NCBI RefSeq assembly: GCF_963855985.1
Contig: NC_087114.1
Location: 397,001-461,000, forward strand
Direction: 5' to 3'
DNA: 64,000 nucleotides
DNA from: Ostrinia nubilalis
Taxonomy: Eukaryota > Arthropoda > Insecta > Lepidoptera > Crambidae
The notes beneath the pieces are model-generated. The model saw only the letters and a program-made list of their open reading frames with translations. It ran no database searches and was not told the DNA's origin. The translations under genes and the position numbers were made by a program. Positions 1 through 13,000 of the stretch are shown piece after piece (positions within the stretch are counted from its first letter, which is position 1; each line of letters starts with the position of its first letter).

Positions 1-991
1 CTAGCCGGACACTACACTAGCCGGACACTGCACTAGCCGGACACTGCACTAGCCGGACACTGCACTAGCCGGACACTGCACTAGCCGGACACTACACTAG
101 CCGGACACTGCACTAGCCGGACACTACACTAGCCGGACACTACACTAGCCGGACACTCCACTAGCCGGACACTACACTAGCCGGACACTAGACTAGCCGG
201 ACACTGCACTAGCCGGACACTACACTAGCCGGACACTACACTAGCCGGACACTACACTAGCCGGACACTGCACTAGCCGGACACTACACTAGCCGGACAC
301 TGCACTAGCCGGACACCACACTAGCCGGACACTAGACTAGCCGGACACTGCACTAGCCGGACACTACACTAGCCGGACACTACACTAGCCGGACACTACA
401 CTAGCCGGACACTACACTAGCCGGACACTGCACTAGCCGGACACTACACTAGCCGGACACTGCACTAGCCGGACACTACACTAGCCGGACACTGCACTAG
501 CCGGACACTACACTAGCCGGACACTACACTAGCCGGACACTACACTAGCCGGACACTGCACTAGCCGGACACTGCACTAGCCGGACACTGCACTAGCCGG
601 ACACTACACTAGCCGGACACTACACTAGCCGGACACTACACTAGCCGGACACTACACTAGCCGGACACTACACTTGCCGGACACTATCCTAGCCGGACAC
701 TACACTAGCCGGACACTGCACTAGCCGGACACTACACTAGCCGGACACTGCACTAGCCGGACACTGCACTAGCCGGACACTGCACTAGCCGGACACTGCA
801 CTAGCCGGACACTACACTAGCCGGACACTGCACTAGCCGGACACTACACTAGCCGGACACTGCACTAGCCGGACACTACACTAGCCGGACACTGCACTAG
901 CCGGACACTACACTAGCCGGACACTGCACTAGCCGGACACTACACTAGCCGGACACTGCACTAGCCGGACACTACACTAGCCGGACACTAG
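1..991. repeat. 16-bp satellite array
   Basis: About 62 head-to-tail copies of a 16-bp unit, CTAGCCGGACACTGCA, fill the left edge and continue out of the window. The variable positions are almost all in the last four bases (TGCA, TACA, TAGA, TCCA, CACA). Period and phase are kept across the array, with only a couple of substitutions elsewhere (near 673-690). It ends exactly where the first exon begins, so it lies in the preceding intron. Each unit carries CTAG, so the last unit's TAG can act as the exon's splice acceptor. Confidence 0.97.
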
Positions 992-1086
992 ACACGAGGC
1001 GCGCTGCAGGCCACGCAGTACTTCAGCCTGTCGGCCCGCGGGGAACTGCGAGACGAGGAGGCCTGCGCCGAGCTTCAGCATTCCAG
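992..1086 (+). CDS. exon 1 in window: lectin segment (GELR...ACAEL)
   Basis: Open in phase 0 from 992 and ending CAT TCC AG before gtgatt (phase 2). It reads [20 protein letters not shown], then [11 protein letters not shown]. The spacing of Q-x-F, the aromatic-S-L strand and the C-A-E-L cysteine matches the alpha/beta subdomain junction of GalNAc-transferase lectins. The acceptor is either the TAG that closes the satellite (989-991) or the CAG at 1007-1009. The longer start keeps the G-A-L-Q part of the motif, so I prefer it. Confidence 0.8.
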
Positions 1087-4000
1087 GTGATTGGGGATAA
1101 CTAGGGACAAGTCCTCTTCTAGATATGACACTTGGGGACAATGCCCCTTCCAGGTGATGGGGGATGAGATTGTTGGGGACAAGTCCCCTTCTAGGTATAT
1201 GACACTTGGGTACAAGGCCCCTTCTAGATATGATACTGATGGGGACAAATCCCCTTCTAGGTATGACACTTGGGGACAAATCCCCTTCTAGGTATGACTC
1301 TTGGAGACAAGTCTCATTCTGGGTATGACACTTGGGGACAAATCCCCTTCTAGGTATGACTCTTGGAGACAAGTCTCATTCTGGGTATGACACTTGGGGA
1401 CGAGTCCCCTTTTAGGTGTCGTTAATTTCAGCCGAAAGACGTCCACTGCTGGACAATAGCCTCCCCCAAGGATTTTCACAAAGACCGATCCTGCGCCGCC
1501 CGCATCCAGGCGCCTCCCGCTACCTTCACCAAATCGTCGGTGTACCTAGTGGGAGGCTTGCCCATGGTACGTCTTCCGGCCCCTTTTCTGTATTTATTTA
1601 TTGATTTTAACTATAACATACACGTCCCCATCTAGATTTAACACTGTTGGATACAGTGTTCATCAAAGTATGGCACTGTAATTAGATACACGTTCCTTAC
1701 CAGGTATGACGCTGTGGGATACAAGTCCCCTTCTAGATATGACACTGATGGGGACAAATCCCCTTCTAGGTACGACACTGTTCGGAACAAATCCCCTTCT
1801 AGGTATGACACTTTTGGGGACAAATCCCCTTCTAGATACGACACTGTTGGGGACAAGTCCCCTTCTAGGTACGACACTGTTGGGGACAAGTCCCCTTCTA
1901 ATTAAGGCACTAATACTGGATGTAGGCTAAATAATATTTTTGTTACAGAGATACTCCGATTGAAAAAGGGCGACGTGTGCTGATGTCAAACTGTCACGGA
2001 AAACTTAGAGGACAGGTATGAACACAAAAAATATATTTAAGATCTATTATAATTCCCCTACCCCAAAGCCGTGTGGTGATGGCAGAGTAGAATACATTTG
2101 TCACCAACTCCTACTCTTCCCACGGGTGTGTCGTAAGAGGCGACTTAGGGACTACACATTAAACAGAGAACGGGCAGCAGCGCTCTCTAAAAAAACTCAA
2201 TCTTTTAAACTGCGATCTCCAACCCGCCTGCCAAGCGTGGAGATTATGGCAAAACCCTCCACTATAGTGGAGGAGGCTCATAGTCCAGCAGTGGACTGTA
2301 AAGGGCTGTTGATGATGAAACCTTTATATTTTTTTAAGCAATTCTGAGATATGTTATGATTTTAAAGCTACTTAAAACAAATAATTGAAAAATAACTCGG
2401 TTTTTAAGGCTACAGGAAAGTGTGCTTAAAGAAATTCTGTCTAAATAATTGGTTAATGGAGTCAAGTATCCAATTTAAACCCATCCAGTGTCTAAGTAGC
2501 TCAGTTGGAAGAGCAGTCGCCCGGCAAGCGAAAGGTCGTGGGTTCGATTCCCGCCTATTTTTTCGAGTTGTTTATTTAAAATTCTTTTTTTTTATCCACA
2601 ACTAGGAAGCTCTTGGCCTGTATCTCACCTGATGGTAAGTGACGATCAGGCCGAAGGTGGAAGCGAGCTTCACCCGGAATCCTCAACCACGGAGGAACTG
2701 GCTATCTTACCTCTAACTGCCGGAACACAACAATGTTCTTAACATTGTTGTAACTCAGAATAGTGTCTGAGTTTCTTGCGCTGCTTCTTCTCAGCACTGG
2801 CCCATTTATTGTCCCGAAGCAGTGGTAGGGTTAATACTGGGACGTGTAAAAGTGTTTTTTTAAAGCCTACTTACAGAAATAAATGAGTTTTACTGAGAGT
2901 TTTTACTGAGTTTTACTGTTATGGCGACAGACTTAGGTAAGCCCCTTCCCATTGTTCTAGAAATGGCGCTACCTTCCCTCCGGTCAGCTACAGCACGCCG
3001 CTACGGGCCTGTGTCTGGACGCGGGTTATGACGCAGGTGCTGACGTCATGGCGCGCCCGTGCGGGTCGAACGCGCCCGCGCAGAGATGGAAGATCGACTA
3101 TAATCAGGACAACGACTTCAGGCTAGATAGTGAGTATAATAACCTGTATTTAACTATAACCAAATGTGTTTAAAAAATATAAACGCAAAAATATCGTTCC
3201 AAAATGTCGGCAAAAACAATCGAACATCGAATTAAAAATGAAAAATAAATTGCATAAAAACAAATTAATATCGCGAAAACTCATTAGAATTGCAAAAATG
3301 GAATATCGTAAAACAAAAGAACATCGACATGACATGAGAAGGAGGGTCTAATGGAAGGTTGTTGAGTGCTAAAACTGTATTTAACTACCTATAATTGATA
3401 ACCAAATGATGTGCGTAAAAAAAAGAAACGTAATAATATCGTTCCAAAATGTCGCCAAAAAACAATCGAACATCGAATTAAACATGAAAAAAATTAGCAT
3501 AAAAAAACAAATTACTATCGCGAAAACTCAATCGAATCGCTAAAATGGAATATCGTAAAACAAAAGAGCATAGATTTGACAAAAAACGGCGGTTCTATAG
3601 TGCTCGCTACAGCACGCCGCTACGGGCCTATGTCTGGACGCGGGCTATGACGCGGGCGCTGACGTCATGGCGCGCCCGTGCGGGTCGAACGCGCCCGCGC
3701 AGAGATGGAAGATCGACTATAACCAGGACAACGACTTCAGGCTAGACAGTGAGTCACTACTATTACCTTTATCGGCCTTTACCACGCCTCTAAAGTAAAC
3801 TATAAAACCGAAAAACTGTACCTCAAAGTTAAACAAATGCAAAACTAAATGACACCACAAAGAAAGAAAAGTAAAAATGAGAGATCGATTTAAAATGTCA
3901 CCAAAAACAATCGAAGATCGTATTATAAATGAAAATAATGAGCAAAAGATCGATGTAAAATGTCGCCAAAAAACAAACGAACATCGAACTACGAATGAAA

Positions 4001-7000
4001 ATTATTAGCTTCAAAAACAAATGAATGTCGCGAAAACTCATTCACATTGCTAAAATGGAATATCGTAAAAAACAAATGAACGTCGAGTAAACTCATTCAA
4101 ATCGCTAAAATGGAATGTCGTAAAACAAAAGAGCATCGATCTGACAAAAGGAGAAAGGTTTTTAGCGATCGCTACAGCACGCCGCTACGGGCCTGTGTTT
4201 GGACGCGGGTTATGACGCAGGCGCTGACGTCATGGCGCGCCCGTGCGGGTCCAACGCGCCCGCGCAAAGATGGAAGATCGATTATAACCAGGACAACGAC
4301 TTCAGGCTAGACAGTGAGTCACTACTATTAACTTTATCAGCTTTTATACAGCCTCTAAAACACACTAAGCCATAAAAACTGCATCTTTTTGCCAAATAAT
4401 GACGTCACATCACAAAGAAAGAAAATGAAAATAAAAAGACTGTTTTAAAAAGTCACCAAAAAGAATGATAAAAACAAACGAACATCTAATTATGAATGAA
4501 GAGAATTAGCTTCAAAAACAAATGAATGTCGGGAAACGAAAATGGAATAGCGAAAACCAAAAGACCGTCGACAAAACAAAAGAAAGCGAATAATAATAAA
4601 TAGTGTCAAAAACAAATGAATATCGCGAAAACTCATTTACTTTGCTAAAATGGAATATCGTAAAACAAAAGACCATCGATCTGACAAAAGAAGAAAGGTA
4701 TTTAGCGATCGCTACAGCACGCCGCTACGGGCCTGTGTCTCGACGCAGGTTATGACGCAGGCGCTGACGTCACGGCGCGCCCACTCGGGTCGAACGCGCC
4801 CGCGTAGAGATGGAAGATTGACTATAACCAGGACAACGACTTCAGGCTAGACAGTGAGTAATTATTGCTTTTAACCATGTCTCTAAACTAGACTATAAAA
4901 GCAAAAAACTGTATCTCAAAGCTAAATGACCATGACACCATAAAGAAAAGCAAAAATAAAAGATCGATGTAAAATGTCGCAAAGAAACAAATGAACATCG
5001 AATTAAAAATTACAAAAATTAGCAAAAAAAACAAAAGAATATCGCGAAAACTCATACACATTGCTAAAATGGAATATCGTGAAACAAAAGACCATCGATC
5101 TGACAAAAGGAGAAAGGTCTTTAGCGATCGCTACAGCACGTCGCTACGGGCCTACGTCTGGACACGAGCTATGACGCGGGCGCTGACACCTTAAAGAAAG
5201 AAAAGTAAAAATGAGAAATGGATTTAAAATGTCGCAAAAAAAAAACAAAGGAACATCGAAAATAATTAAGAATGAAAAGATTTTGTATCAAAAACAAATG
5301 AGTGTCATGAAAACCAACCAACCAACTGCAAAAAATGGAAAGACCTGAAACAAAACACCATCGATCTGACAAAAGAAGAAAGGTCTTTAGCGCTCGCTAC
5401 AGCACGCCGCTACGGGCCTATGTCTTAACGCGGGCTATGACGCAGGCGCTGACGTCATGGCGCGCCCGTGCGGGTCCAACGCGCCCGCGCAGAAGATCGA
5501 CTATAACCAGGACAACGACTTCAGGCTAGATAGTGAGTAATATTCCACCATCATCACGCCTTTAAAAAAAAATGTATTTATTGCCTTCGAACCATTAAAC
5601 ATAGGTACAGAACTGGCTTTAAACTGAACTATAAAACCAAAAAACTGTATTTCAAAGTTAAACAAATGCAAAACTAAATAACACCACAAAGAAAGAAAAA
5701 GAAAAATTTAAGATCGATGTAAAATGTCGCCAAAAACAAATGAAAATAATGAGCTTCAAAAACAAATGAATGCCATAAAAACTCATTAAAATTGCGAAAA
5801 TGGAATGTCGTAAAACAAAAGAACATCGACATGACAAAAGAAGGCGGGTCTATAAACTTCTGCTAAACTAAATGACTTCACTAAGAAAGAAAAGGAAAAA
5901 TAAAAGATCGATTTGAAATGTCGCCAAAAAACAATCGAACATCGAATTAAACATGAAAAAAATTAGCGTCAAAAACAAATGAATGTCGCGTAAACTCATT
6001 CAAATCGCTAAAATAGAATATCGTAAAACAAAAGACCGTCGAGAAAACAAAAGAAAGCGAATAAAGAACAATTGCTCCTCCTGTATAGCCAGGATCTACA
6101 GCTTGGTCTCCAATGAATATTGTGCCTCCAATGAATAAGTGAAGTGAGTGGTCCCGTAGGATAGCTAACTGTCTTAGAATCCGCAATGAATTTAATCAGA
6201 AGATATATTCGTTCGAAATATAATATCGACTTGCTAATCAAATCATTAGTAATAACCGCGAATTCAGTGCAAGAACACTACTTTTCGATTTACCAGAAGC
6301 AAATGGAAGATTTGGTCTACATTCCCCACACTGGCCAAATGACTTACCTGCTGTGCCCATATTTCTCCCTTAGTCGCCTCTTACTACCTTTAGGATTTTA
6401 TTAATATAATTCCTTTATTTTCGCAGAAGACGAGGAGCCAAGCGAACAGGAACAAAGGTTGAGCAAGCTTCGAAGGCAAAGGTGTGTGTACAAAATTCAA
6501 AATGTATAACTCAACATTTTACAGCATAAGTTCAGTCGTGGTTCAGTAGTCAATAATAATCGAAAATTAAAAGAGCTTATAGTGTTAGTATGTATTATTA
6601 GAAGAGTTGTGTTGCGTAATATTCATTATGAACTTAGTCTGATCTGCGAGCACATAGAATTTTGTCCAATGACCCCAAGCTACCCATCCTTATCGCTCGC
6701 GCGTAATTATATTGCTGTCGCGACTGTGCGACGGGCGGCCGCAGTGAGTGTGCGAGCGCGATAGCAACATAATTACGCGCGAGCGATAAGGATGGGTAGC
6801 TTGGGTCATTGAACAAAATTCTACGTGCTCGCAGACCGGACTTTACCTACCTTATTGGTGATAAACCTTACCCGTTTTGAACTCTATTTAAAGTTGTTAT
6901 AATTCACGAAGGCGAGTTAGCTTTACATGTGTAGTGGCTCGCTACTGTTCGTTTTTTTTTTTCAAAAGTTTTAATAGACATTACACTATCGTTATGTGCC

Positions 7001-10000
7001 TTCGTGAGTTGCAAGAACTAACCTCAATAAACCAAATAAATAAGATACTCCTCAACCATCATCAACTAAAACGAACACAAATTCCAGACGGATATCTCGC
7101 TCCCTCCTCTCATACACCGAAGAAACCCCCACCGACATAGAAACCAACACAACCATCCGCCGCCACACGCACAAGAAACGCCGCGGGAAGAAACACGGCA
7201 AGAAGCGCGCCCGCAAGAAACATACTAAGAACAAGTTCATTCTGAAACTCGTCAGAACGCTGGCCAATCATAGCGAGGAGCATTTAGAAGTGGATATACA
7301 TTGCAGTCATAAGAAGTTATACCCGAATAACAGTTTCGTGAGGGATCTGGTCACTGTATTGAACGAGAAAGACATTAAGGTGAGACTTAGTTTTAAGAAT
7401 CGACATAAAAACCTTCTTTCTTTTTTGTTGGTTCGTTGACTAACCAGAACAAGTTCATTCTGAAACTCGTCAGAACGTTGGCCAACCATAGCGAGGAGGA
7501 GCATCTAGTAAAATGGCCTTTAAGTTTCAAGAAATTATCGGGAGAAAATTCCACTTGAGCTTGTGTTCGCCTTTTGTGCTATCAATTTCTATTATGTACA
7601 GTCACGGAATGAAAAGGTTCGTCAGTTTTCAAATTGATTCCTTCAACGAATCGCGAGCACATATTACCTTTTGAAACTATGTTACAGAATAATCTCGAGT
7701 TAGAGAAAATAATCTTTAACTGTTCGTAAGTAAAGTTCAAAATTATTCAGATCAAAGTTGTTTGACGATTTATCTTGTCAAGAAGATTATCATGATTGAT
7801 TGAAACCTTCTTGTTGGTTCAACCTGCCATTATTATTTCTATTAAATAAAAAAAACTATTGTCAATTGGTCAATGTCATCACTGCATTGCACTGACGGGA
7901 TAGAAAAATAAACAAGCAAAACCTTATTCGTTAGCAAACGTCATATTTATTTAAATGTTAGCAGTACTGTTTCTTGCACTGTTATGTTGGCAGGTTTGAC
8001 TCTTACAGTACCTAGTGCAAGCGAAAACCGACACTAAGGTGACGAACCTTTTCATTCCGCGACTGTACAATAAGTCTTTAAATAAATAAACCTATAAGTA
8101 TAGCACTTAACTGAATTGGCATTGACATGTTATGATGATACGACAGAGCATACAAATCTGAAGCATGTCTGTAGTGTACCTAAATGTGCACGCACTATTC
8201 ACTGGCTCACACCAAGCGTCTCACTGCGGCACGTCCGTCCTCGCCGGCGTCTGCCGTACGACTGACTCGTTGCACTCATAACGATGTCACGTGACTGCCT
8301 TTCACTTGTGTGCCTGAGACAGCGTATTGTATCTAGTACCAGGCCTCCGTCACTCGCCTATGCCGGCCGAGATAATTACCTACAGCGCGCGACAACTTCA
8401 AGTTGCAAATCAGTCATGGCCGCCACGCGCCTGTAAGCACACGCGTATTTCTATACACGCTCGGTCGATCATAGTCGCAATCAAGGTTTATTGTTCCAAC
8501 AGCACTGTTATTCTTCTTTAATGGAAAATCGTAATATTTAGGAATAATAATTAACTGTAGTGATTTAAATAATTTAAAAAAAACTACACTTTTTAAATAA
8601 TTTTGAAATACTTATGACAAAAAACTGTAGCAAAAATTATTTTAGCTAATAAAAACATTAACTTAAATCTAATTCTACTGGCCTATAATAGGTACTTTAG
8701 AGATGGTACGATTATACAAACACCACTAGATTAAAGTTTACCAATCGTAAATACAATAATTGCTTCTTAAAATTAAGTTTTTATTTATTTTACTTTACTT
8801 ATACAACCCTGACGCTTGAGCTGTGAGGTAAATCAATTCTGTACACAAAAAAATTGCGCTCTTGTGAGCGTAGTAGTAAGGTGCGATTTCGAATGCACCA
8901 TGTGCGTTGGATATTTTGCATTATTATTATTACCGTTAAAATGTCGGCATCTGATCCTACACAAAGGAGTGCAATTTCTGTTGCTACTATTATGTATTCT
9001 GTGCTAGTACGTAGATACAAACACTACAACTTCTGAAGTCTTGCTGACGTTTGACCGTCACAATAACACCGCTCCCATATCTCAGACACTGAATCATGTA
9101 TGTGCTAGAGCTATAGTGGCATTTGGCCAATGTTTGAGTGATCTATCTATCATTAACTTTAGAATATATTTATTCTATTTAATTAAAAAAAACAGAGTAC
9201 CAATCACGATAGTTGCATGCACCACGTAGTTTCTCCGTTGAACAACTCGTGCTTATGGAATCCATTATTAATTTACAGCTGCGCCCATGCATACCTTTTT
9301 GAATATATTTATTTAAAAAAAATCAGAGTAATAACCAGCAGAATATCAACATCACAACTCCTTTATTTTAACCGAAGTGTCAATCATATTCCGATGTACA
9401 AAACACAAGATTGTCCGTGGTCAGTAGCAATGAGGTTTCTAAAGCCCGGTCTGTGAGCACGTACAATTTTGTCCAATGACCTCAAGCTACCCATCCTTAT
9501 CGCTCGCGCGTAATTATGTTGCTGTCGCGACTGTGCGACGGCCGCCCGCAGTGTGTGCGAGTCATTGGACAAAATTCTATGTGCTCGCAGACCAGACTAT
9601 ACCAACAATTAAATTTGATTTATTGACCTCCTGTAGGTGATCAACAACGGGCGCGTGTTCGAGCGCAACAAGGTGACGGAGATGAAGGACGAGCGGCGCG
9701 AGCGCGGCGCAGTCAAGGTGCTACACAAGCTGGACCTCGCCGAGCCCACGCCGCCGCCTCCCGCGCAGGTAATTATCACGTCATCATCATTTCGGCCATA
9801 GGACCAGGCCAGTTCATCTCCGCGAGTTTACATCGAAAACAAAACACGCACGATGGCCCACCTACAGGATACTATTCGACAAGGCCTCACATACGAGCGA
9901 ACGTTGACTCACGCACGCGTATTCTTGTGTATGATGGAAGAAAATAAAGAAAATGGTGTACTAAATACTGTGCAGTATTTAACTGCCTAAATAATAATAA

Positions 10001-13000
10001 TAAAAAGAATGTACTTTTTAAGTTGCCTCAAGACACTGAGAGGTAAATAAGTAGTTAATATTATTCATGATAATTCATGCTAAATCATGTATTTCCTCCG
10101 CCATTTTCCGCAGTTTGGCACCTCACGTCACATCATTTTACCGAAGTCAGCCCTATAGCTTCGGCGCAGTGCCGATCACTGACGTTTGTCAACAAAATGG
10201 TGCTTGACTCTTGAGACAGGCTAAATTACACCATATTGTTAATGACATTGAGCATACATTTTTTTAAATACCTTCGCGAAGTAAAACTTTTGTACGTAGT
10301 ACTTATTATTATTCTGTGGTAGTACTTACATACAACCGATCACATGAGCGTGCGTTAACGCACGTCAGCGAGCGTTGACGCGGCGCGCAGAGAAAAAGTC
10401 TCTAGACGCAGGCGATCGCGCGTTGACAGCTATGTAACGTCCGTTGACTGTTCAGATGAGCGCGCGCTTCCATCGCAATAGCTTCTTCCGCGTCCATTTT
10501 CTAAGCTCTATCGAAACAGACTGACGATCTCCTCGCAACGCGCGTTAGCGCTTGTCATGTGAACTCTTTATAAATTTAATTCCGCGTTGACCTGCGTTAA
10601 CGCCCGTCATGTGAACATAGCCTTATGAGAGAGGCCTATTTAACCTTCGAAACGAATGCAAGTAAAATTTGGCGCATGTTTTTGTGTGTAAATTAATAGA
10701 TCAATGTTTGGACTGGATACACCTCGGGGTCCTGTCGAGGGAATGCTAGGTTTCTTTGCTTAAATAAAAGTCAACTACGCAAACAACGGTATATTGATTC
10801 CAAGATAGGCAATTTCAATACAAAACGATTTTACTATTTAAGGAGCTCCCGGAATACTTCACTTGCGCGAGCTAAATAAGCACAGCGCCATCTACGAGGG
10901 GCGGCTGAAAAGTTCGCGGCCTAAGGTACTTAGCGATGAGTAATTAGCTTGTTACTCATGTCACTAGTTGCGACACTCAGTAGTATTATAAAAAGCAATC
11001 ACTAATTAAGTTTGCACTGATAGTTCAATTTCTATCGAACAAATGATATCACCATGTCCGCCGAATCTGGAAATTTGCGGAATTTCGACACCGCGCGCCG
11101 CGGACATAATTCCTCGTAAAGAAGGAAAATAGACCGAAAGACATTTTTGAAGAGATGTCATCGGTTCTTCAGGATTCTGGACCTTTATATACCATGATTG
11201 AAAATGGGCCCGACTATTTCAACACGGACGAGAGACCTGTGAAAACGACCCCCGCCCTGTCACGATACTGAGTGAAGGAAACGTTCAAAAGTCGAAAAAA
11301 TCGTTCCGGCTGACCAAAGAATTAAATCGTGGCAGATAGCCGAAGAATATTTCTTTATGTTCGCGAGACTATTGTACAGAAATGACGTGGGAAACTGACA
11401 CGCGGATTGCTCTTTCCGCAAGACAACGCGCCCGTTCACGCCGCACGTGTTGCGAGGCCAAGCCCTGAAAGACACCGGGTTCTCAGAGATTGGCCACCCA
11501 CCATATAGCCAAGACCTATTACCTAGCGATATTTTCCTGTTTTTCGATTTGAAAAAGGACTTACGGGGCCGGAGATATGCAGATGACAACGAAATTAAAG
11601 CTGCGGTTGGTCGTCATTTTGAAAAAAATTTTTTTGGGTGGGTAAAAGGTATTGTATGCGAGATTTAAGAAATGTATTTCATTTGAGGGAGATTATATCT
11701 ATACTTATAATAAATCTGTAGAGAGGTCAATTCTGTACATGAAATATATTTTCAAAATAACTATCAGGGGGTGATTAGTGATCGATACTGATGCCAAAAA
11801 TGCAATCAGTAAAATTTTTGTCTGTCTGTCTGTCTGTCCGTCTGTCCGTCTGTATGTTCCTTATAGAAACGAAAACTACTCGATGGATTTTAACGAAACT
11901 TGGTGCAATTATTCTTCATACGCCTGGGCAGGTTATAGTATACTTAGGAATTCCCATGGGAACAGGAATTAGCGGGAAAATCCTTTTGTATGAAAAATCT
12001 AAACCGCTTAAGTTAGACGCTTGAAATTTGGCATGCAGGTACCTTAGTTAACTTAAAGCTTAGTTACAACAGGATATTGCAAAACTCCCACGGGAACGGG
12101 AGTTAGCGGGAAAAAACATTTGTATGAAAAAATCTAAACCGCGTAAGATAAATGAAGGGGGTAAAACGGGATCCACGCGTACGAAGTCGCGGGCGGCCGC
12201 TAGTTACAGAATAAAAAATAGAAACCATTTACTTTATTTCATTAAGTACCTTAGGCCGCGGACTTATCAGCCGGCCCTCGTATTGGTACTTTTTTGTTTG
12301 TAAAATGATGTCTAACGCACGTTATCACAAACATTACTAAGAGGTCTCACTGTGCGCGTGGACGCACAGGGCGACACAATAATCAATCACAGAGCTCTAT
12401 TCAACGCTGGGCGTTTGATATGCTGCTTTACTTAAGCAAGTATCGTTTGTGAATACAGGCGTATATCGTTTCAGGATGGTTTTCAATATTGAGTGGCTAT
12501 ACTAAATGTTTATTCTGTGACCTTTTAGTGATATCGTTTGAAAGAGCTCATGAAGCACTTTCGGAATCAGTAATCGGTTTATCGATATCTTGTATAGTTT
12601 AGAAATAATCGAGTGAGATCACTTCGTTTCCACCCTGTATACAGGGTGTTAGGTAAATGGGTATATGAGCCGACACTAGCCCATGTTAACATGGTCATAT
12701 AAATGGTATGGTGAAGTCAGAAATTTGATATCATCATTTAATTTTTTTAAATTTTTATACAAAATAAATTTTATAAAATCCGATTTGTATGAAAATTAAA
12801 ATAATTTAAATGAAGATATCAATTTTCTGACTTCACCATACCATTTATATGACCATGTTAACATGGGCTAGTGTCGGCTCATATACCCATTTACCTAACA
12901 CCCTGTATACTGTGGTAGTGGAGCGGTGCGAGAGGGTGTTTTTGTCGTGTCAAATGTGAGAGAGACATCGGATGTGCATCAGACATGAGCTCCGTTACGT

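Larger units (their letters stand above)
3130..6061 (+). repeat. tandem segmental duplication array around the lectin exon
   Basis: Successive units contain intron sequence ('aaaatggaatatcgtaaaac', 'aaaatgtcgccaaaaa', many direct sub-repeats) plus an exon copy. The shared CTACAGCAC start lies at 2988, 3607, 4172, 4712, 5131 and 5397, so spacing shrinks from 619 to 266 bp. The open frames starting at the 'atggaatatcgt' motif are out of frame with the lectin and run antonymous codons; they are by-products of the duplication. Confidence 0.9.

Noticed and set aside
1..991. Regular repeats resembling a CRISPR array
   Set aside because: There are no spacers: the 16-bp units are directly head to tail and vary at the same four bases. 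It is a satellite in a eukaryotic intron.
977..1479. Minus-strand frames with repeated SYLEGDLSP
   Set aside because: By-products of the 31-bp minisatellite; no splice sites or codon bias.
2486..2570. tRNA gene
   Set aside because: Box A and B motifs are present but the acceptor and anticodon stems do not pair, and related sequences recur at 13205; SINE head.
4166..4313. Loss of an internal acceptor (cgcgcaa instead of cgcgcag) in copy 3
   Set aside because: The exon actually begins further upstream; the change is a silent CAG to CAA codon, so it does not harm the copy.
3545..5529. Repeated ~66-residue frames starting MEYRKTK
   Set aside because: They run in a different frame from the lectin exon, through intron sequence and across the splice acceptor; they recur only because the segment was duplicated.
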